The position numbers and the translations under genes are program-made. Positions 7,670 through 17,250 of a stretch of 64,000 nt of DNA are shown here, piece by piece; the first letter of the stretch is position 1; each line of letters starts with the position of its first letter. The DNA is from Ilyomonas sp965214235 (GTDB taxonomy: Bacteria > Bacteroidota > Bacteroidia > Chitinophagales > Chitinophagaceae), in assembly GCA_965214235.1 (NCBI GenBank), contig CBDCBH010000003.1:992001-1056000 (forward strand), read 5' to 3'. The notes beneath the pieces are model-generated. The model was not told where the DNA came from. It searched no databases and worked only from the letters and a program-made list of their open reading frames with translations.

Positions 7670-9151
7670 ATGAGCAAAGAAATAACACCACGCGCCACCG
7701 ATTATTCTCAATGGTATAACGATTTGGTTTTAAAAGGTCAGCTTGCCGATTACAGTGCCGTTCGCGGCTGTATGGTAATAAAACCTTACGGTTACACGCT
7801 GTGGGAAAATATGCGCGATGTGCTGGATAAAATGTTTAAAGATACCGGGCACACCAACGCTTACTTTCCTTTGTTTGTTCCTAAAAGTTTGTTTGAAGCA
7901 GAAGAAAAAAATGCAGAAGGCTTTGCCAAGGAATGCGCCATCGTTACACATTACCGCCTGAAAGCCGACCCCGATAAAAAAGGGAAGCTGATTGTTGACC
8001 CCGAAGCGAAGCTGGAAGAAGAATTGATTGTTCGCCCTACCAGTGAAGCCATCATCTGGAACACTTATAAAACCTGGATACAATCGTATCGGGATTTGCC
8101 CCTGCTTATCAATCAATGGGCGAATGTGGTGCGTTGGGAAATGCGTACACGTTTGTTTTTACGCACCGCAGAATTTCTATGGCAGGAAGGTCATACCGCA
8201 CATGCCACGAAGGATGAAGCTGTTGCTGAAGCAAGGCAAATGCTGGAAGTGTATGCCGATTTTGCCGAGAACTACATGGCAATGCCTGTGATAAAAGGAA
8301 CGAAAACCGAAAGCGAGCGTTTTGCCGGTGCCGAAGACACGTATTGCATTGAAGCGCTGATGCAGGATGGTAAAGCGTTACAGGCTGGCACCTCGCATTT
8401 TTTAGGACAAAATTTTGCCAAGGCCTTCGATGTAAAATTCAGCGATAAACAAAACAAATTAGATTATGTGTGGGCAACCAGCTGGGGCGTAAGCACACGT
8501 TTAATTGGCGCTTTAATAATGGCGCACAGCGATGATAGCGGCTTAATTATGCCGCCTAAAATTGCACCGTTTCAGGTTGTTATCATTCCTATTTATAAAG
8601 GCGAAGAGCAGAAGGCGATGATTGATGATAAAGTAAAAAATGAATTGATTCCTTCTTTAAAAGAAAAAAATATTTCAGTAAAATACGATGATAACGATAA
8701 CAATCGTCCGGGCTGGAAGTTTGCCGAATACGAATTGAAAGGCGTGCCTGTTCGCATTGCCATCGGCGCAAGAGATTTAGAGAATAATGTTGCAGAAGTG
8801 GCACGGCGTGATACAAAAGAAAAGCAAAGTATCAGCTTGGATAATTTAGCACAAACAATAAAAACTTTATTGGATAATATTCAGCAAAGCATGTATGAAA
8901 AAGCCAAAGCTTTCCGAGATGAGCATATTACCGAAGTGAATACCTGGGATGAATTTATGGAAGTGCTGGATAACAAAACCGGATTTGTTTCTGCGCATTG
9001 GGATGGCACTGCTGAAACCGAAGAAAAAATAAAAGAAAAGAGCAAAGCCACCATCCGCTGCATTCCACTAAACAATGAACAAGAAGAAGGCAGGTGCATA
9101 TTAACCGGAAATGCATCAAAAGAAAGAGTGTTGTTTGCAAGGGCGTACTAA
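7670..9151 (+). CDS. proS: Prolyl-tRNA synthetase (archaeal/eukaryotic type, class II)
   Basis: 493 residues from ATG 7670 (MSKEITPRATDYSQWYNDLV); a TTG start at 7640 would add ten non-conserved residues. Class II motif 2 lies around VVRWEMRTRLFLRTAEFLWQ. The block EGHTAHATKDEA and the C-terminal anticodon-binding domain (FQVVIIPIYKGEE, VRIAIGARDLEN) are those of the short ProRS form without the bacterial editing insert. It charges tRNA-Pro with proline. The reading frame is complete and normal in length. No T-box or leader structure was seen. Confidence 0.96.
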   Translation: MSKEITPRATDYSQWYNDLVLKGQLADYSAVRGCMVIKPYGYTLWENMRDVLDKMFKDTGHTNAYFPLFVPKSLFEAEEKNAEGFAKECAIVTHYRLKADPDKKGKLIVDPEAKLEEELIVRPTSEAIIWNTYKTWIQSYRDLPLLINQWANVVRWEMRTRLFLRTAEFLWQEGHTAHATKDEAVAEARQMLEVYADFAENYMAMPVIKGTKTESERFAGAEDTYCIEALMQDGKALQAGTSHFLGQNFAKAFDVKFSDKQNKLDYVWATSWGVSTRLIGALIMAHSDDSGLIMPPKIAPFQVVIIPIYKGEEQKAMIDDKVKNELIPSLKEKNISVKYDDNDNNRPGWKFAEYELKGVPVRIAIGARDLENNVAEVARRDTKEKQSISLDNLAQTIKTLLDNIQQSMYEKAKAFRDEHITEVNTWDEFMEVLDNKTGFVSAHWDGTAETEEKIKEKSKATIRCIPLNNEQEEGRCILTGNASKERVLFARAY

Positions 9152-9353
9152 GTTAGAAGTGCAATAGTTAAGATGATTGAGATTTGCAGGATTTTGATGA
9201 AACCTGAGTTGATAAAACGCATGGTATTACGAAAAGAGTATGATAAAATATAGCAATCATCCAATGCCAGGCATCCTGCAATCTTGAACATCCCAATAGT
9301 CACAGTTCAGACAATAGCGCAAAATCAATATTTTCGCCATAAAATCAATCATC

Positions 9354-11030
9354 ATGCTGAAACCAAATTATACTTCTGTTACCTGGCTTTTACTGCTTAT
9401 CGTATTCATCAGTTCCTGCAAATCATCAACACCCAAACAAACCAAATACATCCCTAAAGATGCTTCGGTTGTGTTAGGCATCAACCCTAAAAAATTAAGC
9501 GATAAATTAGCCGATAGTAAAGTGAGTTTAGACTCCATCATGCGCTCGGCAGTTAGCGGTGATACTTCGATGATGATAACATCGAAAGATATTCAAAATT
9601 CAGGCATTGATCTTTCCAAAGACATCTTCTTATTCGTTAACCAAAGCGGCAGTATGATGAGCGGTTCATCCGTTACCACAGGCATCGTTGCTGTGTTAGA
9701 CAAGCCTTCTCAATTTGAAGATTTTTTAAAGAAGAAAATGCCATCAGCGCAAATAAAAAAAGAAAACGGTTACAGTTATGCAACTCTGAAAAATGGCTTT
9801 GTAGCAGGCTGGAATGATGATGTTGTTTTAGTTGATAATGTAACCGGCTACAATGCGCAAAATGGCGCACAAACCGGCACGCCCGATGCTGCACATCAGC
9901 AATTAACTTCTTTGTTTTCTCAAAAAGAAGATGCTTCGCTGGCGTCAGTTAAGCAATTTAAAGATGCCAACGATGGCAAGGCAGATATGTTCTTTTGGTC
10001 AAGCTCCAACGGTGCGTTATCCACTATCCCTATGTTAGGCATGAGTAAGGCTTCGGATTTGTTTAAAGACACTTATACTTCCGGAGCCATCAACTTTGAA
10101 AATGGTGAAGTGGATATGGATTTAAAATCATATCCCAATCAAATGTTTAGCGATACGTTAAGGAAATATGCCGGGCCCAAAGTAGATATGGATTTGCTTA
10201 GCAAATACCCGGGCGCGGTAAACGGTTACGCACTGTTTTCTTTTGATCCGAAATTGGTTGTTGCCATTTTAAATTTTACAGGCGTGTTGCAAACCGCCAA
10301 TCAGTTTTTGCAAAATCAAGGCTATACTTTGGATGATATAGTGAAGGCTTTTAAAGGCGATTTTGCCATCATATTTTCAAACGTAGGAACACAGCAAAAA
10401 GAAGTGCAGGGCTATAAATATTCTACACCCACGGCACACCTGATTGTGGATGCCGCTATCGGTGATAAAAAAAGCTATGATAAAATTATTGCACAGCTTG
10501 CGAAGCAGGGTTTAATGGTACAAAAAAACGGACAGTATCAACCTGCTATGCTCCAGGACGATCCTCATGGATATACAATGTATTCCGACAATAAAAACAT
10601 TGTGTTTGCAAGCGATTCTGCATTGATGAAACAATACATTGCAGGTTCAGGAAAAATATCATTGCCATCTGATGTTACAAGCAAAACCAAAGGAACTTCA
10701 GTTACTTTTTATGTTGATATTGCAAGCATTTTAAATGCTTTGCCAAAAGATTCAACAACAGACGAAGAGATGGATGAAGCAAAACAAACATTTAAGAATG
10801 TAATTGCAACAACAGACAATTACAGCAATGGTGCAATTAAAGGTCATGCCGAGTTGCATACGATGAACGATAAAGAAAATAGCTTAGCCACACTAACACG
10901 CTATTTTGGCTCCTTATCACAAACTATGAAAAGAATAAAAGAAGCGACGGGAACGGATGATACCAACCTCAATGCTCCTTTATCAAACCTGCCTGATACT
11001 TCTGCAATGATGGATTCAACCCGAAAATAA
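9354..11030 (+). CDS. DUF4836-family lipoprotein
   Basis: 558 residues. The N-terminal signal ends in FISSC, giving a lipidated Cys at residue 22. It continues with YIPKDASVVLGINPKKLSDK, the hallmark opening of DUF4836 proteins, which are widespread in Bacteroidota and of unknown function. Repeated 'bias' patterns (ANGYALFSFDPKLV, SVTFYVDIASILNAL) suggest tandem alpha/beta units like those of SRPBCC-like or DUF3352 lipoproteins. It is followed by a strong terminator, so it is a single-gene unit. About 200 bp of apparently non-coding DNA separates it from proS. Confidence 0.85.
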   Translation: MLKPNYTSVTWLLLLIVFISSCKSSTPKQTKYIPKDASVVLGINPKKLSDKLADSKVSLDSIMRSAVSGDTSMMITSKDIQNSGIDLSKDIFLFVNQSGSMMSGSSVTTGIVAVLDKPSQFEDFLKKKMPSAQIKKENGYSYATLKNGFVAGWNDDVVLVDNVTGYNAQNGAQTGTPDAAHQQLTSLFSQKEDASLASVKQFKDANDGKADMFFWSSSNGALSTIPMLGMSKASDLFKDTYTSGAINFENGEVDMDLKSYPNQMFSDTLRKYAGPKVDMDLLSKYPGAVNGYALFSFDPKLVVAILNFTGVLQTANQFLQNQGYTLDDIVKAFKGDFAIIFSNVGTQQKEVQGYKYSTPTAHLIVDAAIGDKKSYDKIIAQLAKQGLMVQKNGQYQPAMLQDDPHGYTMYSDNKNIVFASDSALMKQYIAGSGKISLPSDVTSKTKGTSVTFYVDIASILNALPKDSTTDEEMDEAKQTFKNVIATTDNYSNGAIKGHAELHTMNDKENSLATLTRYFGSLSQTMKRIKEATGTDDTNLNAPLSNLPDTSAMMDSTRK

Positions 11031-11041
11031 AAGCAGTAAAT

Positions 11042-11079
11042 AAAAAGCAAAGCCTCCCTCCGGTGAGGCTTTGCTTTTT
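11042..11079 (+). terminator. Strong Rho-independent terminator after the DUF4836 gene
   Basis: AAAAAGCAAAGCCTC and GAGGCTTTGCTTTTT form a perfect 15-bp stem around an 8-base loop with a T run. It lies 12 bases after the stop and 52 bases before dxs. Confidence 0.92.
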
Positions 11080-11130
11080 GGAAACAGTTGTTTATTTTTC
11101 AATACTTATTTTTACATAAATATCGCATAC

Positions 11131-13065
11131 ATGGAAATTACGCCCGGCGCATTACTGCAAACCATCAACACGCCTGCCGATATAAAGAAACTGGATAGAA
11201 CACAGCTTCATCAACTGTCCGATGAATTGCGGCAATACATTATTGATGTGGTAAGCGTGCATGGCGGGCACTTTGCAGCCAGTTTGGGTGTTGTTGAATT
11301 AACCGTGGCATTGCATTACGTGTACAACACGCCTTACGATCAGTTGGTGTGGGATGTTGGTCATCAGGCTTACGGGCATAAGATAATAACCGGGCGCAGA
11401 AATGTGTTCGCCACCAACCGCAAATACAAAGGCATCAGTGGTTTTCCCAAGCGAAGTGAGAGCGAGTACGATACGTTTGGTGTAGGTCATTCTTCCACCT
11501 CTGTCTCGGCGGCATTAGGCATGGCGATGGCGGCGAAATATAAGGGCGAGGATAGAAAATCGGTAGCCGTAATTGGCGATGGCGCGATGACGGCAGGCAT
11601 GGCTTTCGAAGCTTTGAATCATGCCGGTGTTGCCGATGCAGATATGTTAGTAGTATTGAATGATAATGGCATTGGCATTGATCAAAACGTAGGTGCATTA
11701 AAAGAATATTTAACCGATATAACAACATCGCAAACATATAATAAACTGCGCGATGAGGTTTGGCATTTACTCGGCAAACTGCCTGTGGGCAAGCGTTTCA
11801 CGCGCGATATGACAAGTAAATTAGAAGCCGGTATAAAAGGCCTGGTAAGTAAAAGAAGCAACCTGTTTGAAGCCCTGAATTTTAGGTATTTTGGACCGAT
11901 AGACGGGCATAACATTACCAAGTTGGTTGATATATTACACGATTTAAAAAACATTCCCGGACCGAAATTATTGCACATTGTTACCGTAAAAGGAAAGGGT
12001 TATGCACTGGCTGAAAAAGACCAAACCAAGTGGCACGCGCCCGGCTTGTTTGATAAAGTAACAGGAGAAATTTATAAGAAGAAATTTGATACGCCGCAAC
12101 CGCCCAAATACCAGGATGTGTTTGGAAAAACCATCATTGAACTGGCAAAAGAAAACAAAAAAATCATGGGCATTACGCCGGCTATGCCGAGTGGCTGCTC
12201 TTTAAAAATGATGATGGATGAAATGCCCGACCGCGCTTTTGATGTAGGCATCTGTGAGCAACATGCGGTAACGTTAAGTGCTGGTCTTGCCACGCAGGGT
12301 TTGCGCCCTTTCTGCAATATTTATTCATCATTTATGCAACGCGCTTTCGACCAGGTAGTGCATGATGTGGCAATACAAAAATTACCCGTTATTTTTTGTT
12401 TGGATAGAGCCGGCTTGGTAGGCGAAGATGGACCAACACATCATGGCGCTTACGACATATCTTATTTTCGTTGCATTCCCAACATGATTATCAGCGCACC
12501 GATGAACGAGCAGGAGTTGCGCAACCTTATGTACACAGCCCAATTAGATGAAACGAAGCTTCCGTTTGTAATTCGTTACCCGCGTGGCGAAGGTGTACTG
12601 CAAAACTGGCAAATATCTTTTGAAAAAATAGAAATTGGAAGGGGACGAAAACTAAAAGAAGGAACTGATATAGCTATTTTATCCCTTGGTCATCCGGGAA
12701 ATTTTGCAACGTCAGCGATAAGGCAATTAAAAACAGAAGGCATTGATGCCGCGCATTACGACCTGCGTTTTGTAAAACCTTTGGATGAAGAATTGTTGCA
12801 CCAGGCGTTTGCCAAACACACGAAAATAATTACTGTTGAAGATGGAACTATTAAAGGCGGCTTTGGCAGTGCTGTGTTAGAGTTTGCAGCAAAACATAAC
12901 TATACCGCCGAAGTAAAATTATTAGGCATTCCCGACAGAATTATAGAACATGGAACTTTAAAAGAACTTCATGCTGAATGCGGCTATGATGCAGTTGGAA
13001 TTGCAGATGCAGCAAGAGAAATGATGAAAGACAGCGTGCAGGTAAAGATTGGATTGCTGGGATGA
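11131..13065 (+). CDS. dxs: 1-deoxy-D-xylulose-5-phosphate synthase
   Basis: 644 residues from ATG 11131 (MEITPGALLQ); the upstream in-frame extension is hydrophobic and non-conserved. The thiamine-diphosphate domain shows GDGAMTAGMAFEALNHAG with the later NDNGIGI. The pyrimidine domain shows DVGICEQHAVTLSAGLA with the catalytic Glu, then DRAGLVGEDGPTHHG. The enzyme condenses pyruvate and glyceraldehyde 3-phosphate, the first step of the MEP isoprenoid pathway. Full length, no lesions. A broken Uma2 gene starts 15 bases after the stop. Confidence 0.96.
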   Translation: MEITPGALLQTINTPADIKKLDRTQLHQLSDELRQYIIDVVSVHGGHFAASLGVVELTVALHYVYNTPYDQLVWDVGHQAYGHKIITGRRNVFATNRKYKGISGFPKRSESEYDTFGVGHSSTSVSAALGMAMAAKYKGEDRKSVAVIGDGAMTAGMAFEALNHAGVADADMLVVLNDNGIGIDQNVGALKEYLTDITTSQTYNKLRDEVWHLLGKLPVGKRFTRDMTSKLEAGIKGLVSKRSNLFEALNFRYFGPIDGHNITKLVDILHDLKNIPGPKLLHIVTVKGKGYALAEKDQTKWHAPGLFDKVTGEIYKKKFDTPQPPKYQDVFGKTIIELAKENKKIMGITPAMPSGCSLKMMMDEMPDRAFDVGICEQHAVTLSAGLATQGLRPFCNIYSSFMQRAFDQVVHDVAIQKLPVIFCLDRAGLVGEDGPTHHGAYDISYFRCIPNMIISAPMNEQELRNLMYTAQLDETKLPFVIRYPRGEGVLQNWQISFEKIEIGRGRKLKEGTDIAILSLGHPGNFATSAIRQLKTEGIDAAHYDLRFVKPLDEELLHQAFAKHTKIITVEDGTIKGGFGSAVLEFAAKHNYTAEVKLLGIPDRIIEHGTLKELHAECGYDAVGIADAAREMMKDSVQVKIGLLG

Positions 13066-13080
13066 CGTAAATTTGAATAC

Positions 13081-13616
13081 ATGAATGAAGCCCTTAAATT
13101 ATTGCCGCATTATACTTACGATGATTATATTCATTGGGAAGGGCAATGGGAAATCATTAAGGGAATACCGTATGCTATGAGTCCGGCGCCTATCCCTGCC
13201 CATTAGCGCATTGCCAATGCAGTAAGCGCAGAATTTCATTTTGCTTTGAAAAAATACAAGCAATGCAAAGTGTATCAGCCGCTGGATTATAAAGTACAAG
13301 AAGATATTGTTTTACAACCCGATATGCTTATTGTTTGCAAGCCTATTAAAAAGAAATTTCTTGATTTTGCGCCAAACCTTGTGATTGAAGTTTTATCGCC
13401 CGCAAAGGCTGAAAAAGACAGGTTTGTAAAATACCCTATTTATCAGTCGCAGCATATTCCTTACTACATAATAATCTCTCCCGAAAACGAAGAAGCAGAA
13501 GTGTACGAGTACAAAAAGAAGGTTATCAATTAATGCAAAAAGGAAAACACATCTCCTGCTCTTTCACTTTTATAAACGATTGCGAAGCGACGATTAATTT
13601 TAATGAAATCTGGTAA
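13081..13616 (+). pseudogene. Uma2-family (DUF820) endonuclease-like pseudogene: amber stop plus frameshift
   Basis: From ATG 13081 the frame reads 41 residues of a Uma2 N-terminus ending IPAH, then TAG at 13204-13206 where homologs usually have Gln (HQRI). The same frame continues through the conserved LQPDMLIVC and NLVIEVLSPAK blocks, which carry the family's Asp and Glu of the PD-(D/E)XK-like fold. At about 13512-13522 (an A/G run) a one-base loss ends the frame early. In the shifted frame the expected C-terminus (YQLMQKGKHISCSF to FNEIW) continues to a stop at 13616. Two independent lesions argue for a true pseudogene rather than a read error. Uma2 genes are often multicopy; function is unproven. 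Confidence 0.85.
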
Positions 13617-13797
13617 ATAAATTTCTTTCTTTTATTCCTTCAATTCCAGCTCCTCAAAAAATTCTTTCCTCTTTCCAAATAATTTTACTTTTGTTTATTA
13701 GCGCACAGTAAAATTTTGCGACTAATAAAAACAAACTTTCTTTCACGGTTCGCTTGTATTTGTATTCTTCATTCTTTCTTCACCAAAAAATCAATCT

Positions 13798-14952
13798 ATG
13801 TCATCTCTGTGGGGTTCATTGGAAAACCGTTTCAGCACCGTTCAGCCACGCAAAATATTAGCACTTGATGGCGGCGGCATTCGTGGCGTAATTACGCTTC
13901 AAATATTGGCCGAAATGGAAAAACAACTAAAAGAAAATCTGGGCAAGGGAGACGATTTTCGGCTCTCCGATTTCTTCGATTACATTGGCGGAACCAGCAC
14001 GGGTGCTATCATTGCAGCAGGTTTATCAATGGGTATGACTGTGCAGCAATTGCTTGACTTTTATATCAATAAAGGCAAAGCTATGTTTGATAAAAACTGG
14101 TTATTGAAAGAATGGCAATCGTTGTATCAATCGGGTCCTTTGTTAGATGCCTTGCAGGAAACGTTCGGCGCCAATACAGATATGCACTTTGATAACGGAA
14201 GTTTTAAATGCTTGTTAATGATTTGCACTATGAACCGCAGCACCGATTCTCCCTGGCCTATCAGCAATAACCCATTGGCAAAATATAACGATAAGTTGCG
14301 TGCCGATTGCAACGCTAACATCAAGTTGTTTCAACTGGTGCGCGCCAGCACTGCAGCGCCGGTTTATTTCCCGCCCGAAACTCTACAATGGAATCCTAAT
14401 AATCCCGACGAAACGTTTGTTTTTGTTGATGGTGGCGTTACGCCTTATAACAATCCTTCTTTTTTATTATATCGCATGGCAACACAACCTGCTTATCAAC
14501 TCAACTGGGAGTTAGGCGAGGATAAGCTGCTCATTATTTCGGTTGGCACCGGCGCTTCGCCTTCCGGGGGCGAATATCATAATATTGCGGGAACACTTAC
14601 CAATCTTCCTACCAACCTCATGTATGCCACGCAAACGGATCAGGATATTAATTGCAGAACGGTTGGAAGATGCACCTATGGCGCACCGTTAGACAGAGAA
14701 TTGAACGATATGATACCCATGGATGCGGATGGCAATGTGATAGATTTATCGCAGGATACCAAACGGCATTTTTTATACGCCCGCTATAATGTTGATTTAA
14801 GCGTAGAAGGCTTATCGGCACTGGGTTTAAGCAATATCAACTCCGATCATGTGCGGCAGATGGATTCGGTACAATATATTGATGATTTGCAAACTGTGGG
14901 CAAAGCCGCAGCCGGGCAGGTTTCAATGAAGCACTTTGGTTCTTTCGTATAA
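13798..14952 (+). CDS. Patatin-like phospholipase (predicted effector)
   Basis: 384 residues. The oxyanion loop is DGGGIRG (24-30), the nucleophile elbow GTSTG has Ser67, and the dyad Asp211 lies in VDGGVTPYNNPS. All catalytic elements are intact. There is no signal peptide, so it is a cytoplasmic lipid hydrolase. Patatins of this stand-alone form are recurrent effectors of nucleotide-controlled defence systems (for example CapV of CBASS), where they degrade the host membrane when activated. The next gene, 107 bases downstream on the same strand, encodes a deoxyribosyltransferase/TIR-like, TPR and SLOG-like protein, which fits an effector-sensor pair. A housekeeping lipase role cannot be excluded. 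Confidence 0.88.
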   Translation: MSSLWGSLENRFSTVQPRKILALDGGGIRGVITLQILAEMEKQLKENLGKGDDFRLSDFFDYIGGTSTGAIIAAGLSMGMTVQQLLDFYINKGKAMFDKNWLLKEWQSLYQSGPLLDALQETFGANTDMHFDNGSFKCLLMICTMNRSTDSPWPISNNPLAKYNDKLRADCNANIKLFQLVRASTAAPVYFPPETLQWNPNNPDETFVFVDGGVTPYNNPSFLLYRMATQPAYQLNWELGEDKLLIISVGTGASPSGGEYHNIAGTLTNLPTNLMYATQTDQDINCRTVGRCTYGAPLDRELNDMIPMDADGNVIDLSQDTKRHFLYARYNVDLSVEGLSALGLSNINSDHVRQMDSVQYIDDLQTVGKAAAGQVSMKHFGSFV

Positions 14953-15059
14953 ACAAATGATGCCACGAATACACAAAGAATACAAAGCATTTGCTATTCT
15001 TTTTTCCTATTGTCTTCAAGCTTTTGCGGTAAATCAAATTGCAGTAAAAACAAACACTC

Positions 15060-17060
15060 ATGTTATTCAACGCATTTATTGTTCGTCCGTTTGGTGTAAA
15101 AAACGATGTGGATTTTGATAAAGTTGATGCAGAATTAATTCAGCCTGCGCTACATCAAACCGGTATTGCCGGCAGCACCACAGCTTCTATTTTTGAAGCA
15201 GGCAACATACGGGAAGATATGTTTGGCAAACTGCTTACCGCCGATATTGTAATTGCTGATGTTTCTATTCACAATGCCAATGTGTTTTATGAGTTGGGCA
15301 TTCGCCATGCGCTACGCGATAAAAGAACCTATCTTATCCGTTGTAATAAAGATGAAATTCCTTTCGATTTAAAAACCGATCGCTATTTAAGTTACGATGC
15401 CGATAACCCGGCAGCTTGCCTTACCGATTTAATTCATGGCTTAAACGATACATTGCTTGACGACAAAAAAGACAGTCCGGTGTTTTATATGCTACCCAAA
15501 TTAGAGCCGCAAAATGCAGAAGTCTTCCTTGCAGTGCCTTATGATTTTGATGAAGAGCTGGAAGTTGCCAGTACATGCAAACAGGAAGGCAAGCTGGCGT
15601 TGCTGGCTGCAGAAGCCGAATATTTTGAATGGGAAATTCCGGCGTTACGGCTGGTTGGTGAAGCGCAATTCAATATTAAATCGTTTGATGCCGGACGCCT
15701 TACCTGGGAGAAGATCAAAAACTATAATACTGATGATTTGGATGCTAATGACAGGCTGGCAACTATTTATCAGCGTTTGGGCGAAGATATCATCAGGCAA
15801 CATTATGAAGAAGCCATTGAGTTAATTGCACTTTCAGATGCCTGTGTGCACCGCATTTTAAAAAACTATCACCAGCTTGATAATAACAAGCGTGCAGAAG
15901 TTCAGGCATTAAAAGCCCGCAATTTTAAAAGCCGGTGGATAAGCACCTGGAAGCGCTGCAGTAAAGCCAATGATATAACTGATGCGCTGCAATCGGCATA
16001 TTTATATGAATCTTATGAAGGCTACGAACAGGCTTATACCGAAGACCTCAATCATTATTATTCAGGGTTGAATGCATTGGCAATGCTTACTATTATTTTG
16101 TCTCTTATTACACAGTTACCTGACGTTTGGGAGTTGATGTGGGACACAAAAGAAGAAGCCGATGGAAGGTTGAAGCAATACCAGGACAGGCGTACGCAAC
16201 TTGCAATTTTAGTGAAAGCCGCCCTGGCAGCGCAGGAGAAAAGAACAGTTATGGATGAAACAAAAGATGTATGGTTAAACGTATCGGAAGCCGACTATGC
16301 GTTTCTGGTTCTTTCCAATCCCAAACGGGTTGAAAATTTGTATCGGCAAGTAATACAAACCTCTACCGATTTTAATTTTGAATCGAGCCGCAAGCAATTG
16401 CTTCTTTATAAAAGTATCAATGTGCTGCCGCTTAATACTGATGCGGCTTTGAAAGCTTTTGAAGATGTGCATGCTACTCACAAAAGTAGTAAACGCTACC
16501 TTCTTTTTACTGGCCATATGATTGACCAGCCTGACAGAAAAGAACCGCGTTTTCCACCGGAAAGAGAAGCAGAAATAAAGGATAAAATTAAAGCCGCCGT
16601 TCAGCAGGAATTAACGAATGATGATAACGATAAAGATAAAATTACAGGCATTGCAGGCGGCGCTTGCGGAGGCGATATTTTGTTTCATGAAGTTTGCAAA
16701 GAACTGGGTATTAAATCGCATTTGTATTTAGCCGTTCCGGCAGAACAATTTGTTATTGAATCGGTGGCTTTTGCAGGCAATGGCTGGGTGGAGCGTTTTT
16801 ATAGCTTGTATCATACGTTAGACCGTCATGTGCTTTCGCAAAGCATGGATTTGCCCAACTGGCTGCAGAAAAAACAAGGCTATACCATTTGGGAACGCAA
16901 TAACTTATGGATGCTGTACAGCTCTTTGGTTTGCGGTGGCAGCAACACCAGCCTGATTGCGGTTTGGAACGGCAAAGGCGGTGATGGACCCGGCGGTACA
17001 CAACACATGATTAATGAAGCCAAAAGCCGCGGTGCGGAGATTGATGTGATTGATATTTAA
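15060..17060 (+). CDS. DRHyd/TIR-like domain + TPR scaffold (TPR-S, MAP3K TRAFs-binding-like) + C-terminal SLOG-like domain protein
   Basis: 666 residues in three parts. Residues 1-135 resemble nucleoside 2-deoxyribosyltransferase/TIR-like folds: FIVRPFG start, ADIVIADVSIHNANVFYELG (61-80) with the conserved Glu in the YELG block. Residues about 150-450 are helical TPR-like repeats, including YYSGLNALAML (333-343), characteristic of the bacterial relatives of the ASK1/MAP3K regulatory region. Residues about 477-666 carry LFTGHMIDQPDR and GIAGGACGGDILFHEVCKEL (530-549), a glycine-rich nucleotide-binding pattern like SLOG domains. From memory, Burroughs and Aravind predicted such TPR-S/DRHyd proteins to sense or make NAD-derived signals controlling immune effectors. 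The patatin directly upstream fits that model. No experimental function is known to me for this architecture. Confidence 0.78.
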   Translation: MLFNAFIVRPFGVKNDVDFDKVDAELIQPALHQTGIAGSTTASIFEAGNIREDMFGKLLTADIVIADVSIHNANVFYELGIRHALRDKRTYLIRCNKDEIPFDLKTDRYLSYDADNPAACLTDLIHGLNDTLLDDKKDSPVFYMLPKLEPQNAEVFLAVPYDFDEELEVASTCKQEGKLALLAAEAEYFEWEIPALRLVGEAQFNIKSFDAGRLTWEKIKNYNTDDLDANDRLATIYQRLGEDIIRQHYEEAIELIALSDACVHRILKNYHQLDNNKRAEVQALKARNFKSRWISTWKRCSKANDITDALQSAYLYESYEGYEQAYTEDLNHYYSGLNALAMLTIILSLITQLPDVWELMWDTKEEADGRLKQYQDRRTQLAILVKAALAAQEKRTVMDETKDVWLNVSEADYAFLVLSNPKRVENLYRQVIQTSTDFNFESSRKQLLLYKSINVLPLNTDAALKAFEDVHATHKSSKRYLLFTGHMIDQPDRKEPRFPPEREAEIKDKIKAAVQQELTNDDNDKDKITGIAGGACGGDILFHEVCKELGIKSHLYLAVPAEQFVIESVAFAGNGWVERFYSLYHTLDRHVLSQSMDLPNWLQKKQGYTIWERNNLWMLYSSLVCGGSNTSLIAVWNGKGGDGPGGTQHMINEAKSRGAEIDVIDI

Positions 17061-17250
17061 AATAAGTAGCCAGCGAATTAACACAAACTGCATACACAGA
17101 TTAAGAAGGTTTGTTTTTAATGCAGTTTGCTTGCCCGTTTGTTTTTACTATGATTTTATAAACAACAAAGTTGAAACAAGGTAGAGTTGAAAAATAGCAC
17201 CCGCTTAATTGCTAAACTATCTACTACTCACAACTCAAAGCTTTCCTCCT

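Noticed and set aside
13081..13616. Recoded amber codon in the Uma2 gene
   Set aside because: A second independent lesion (frameshift) in the same gene favours ordinary decay; other genes here use TAG as a normal stop.
13798..17060. Complete CBASS operon
   Set aside because: A patatin effector is present but no CD-NTase or Cap2/Cap3-type gene; the neighbour is a TPR/SLOG-like protein instead.
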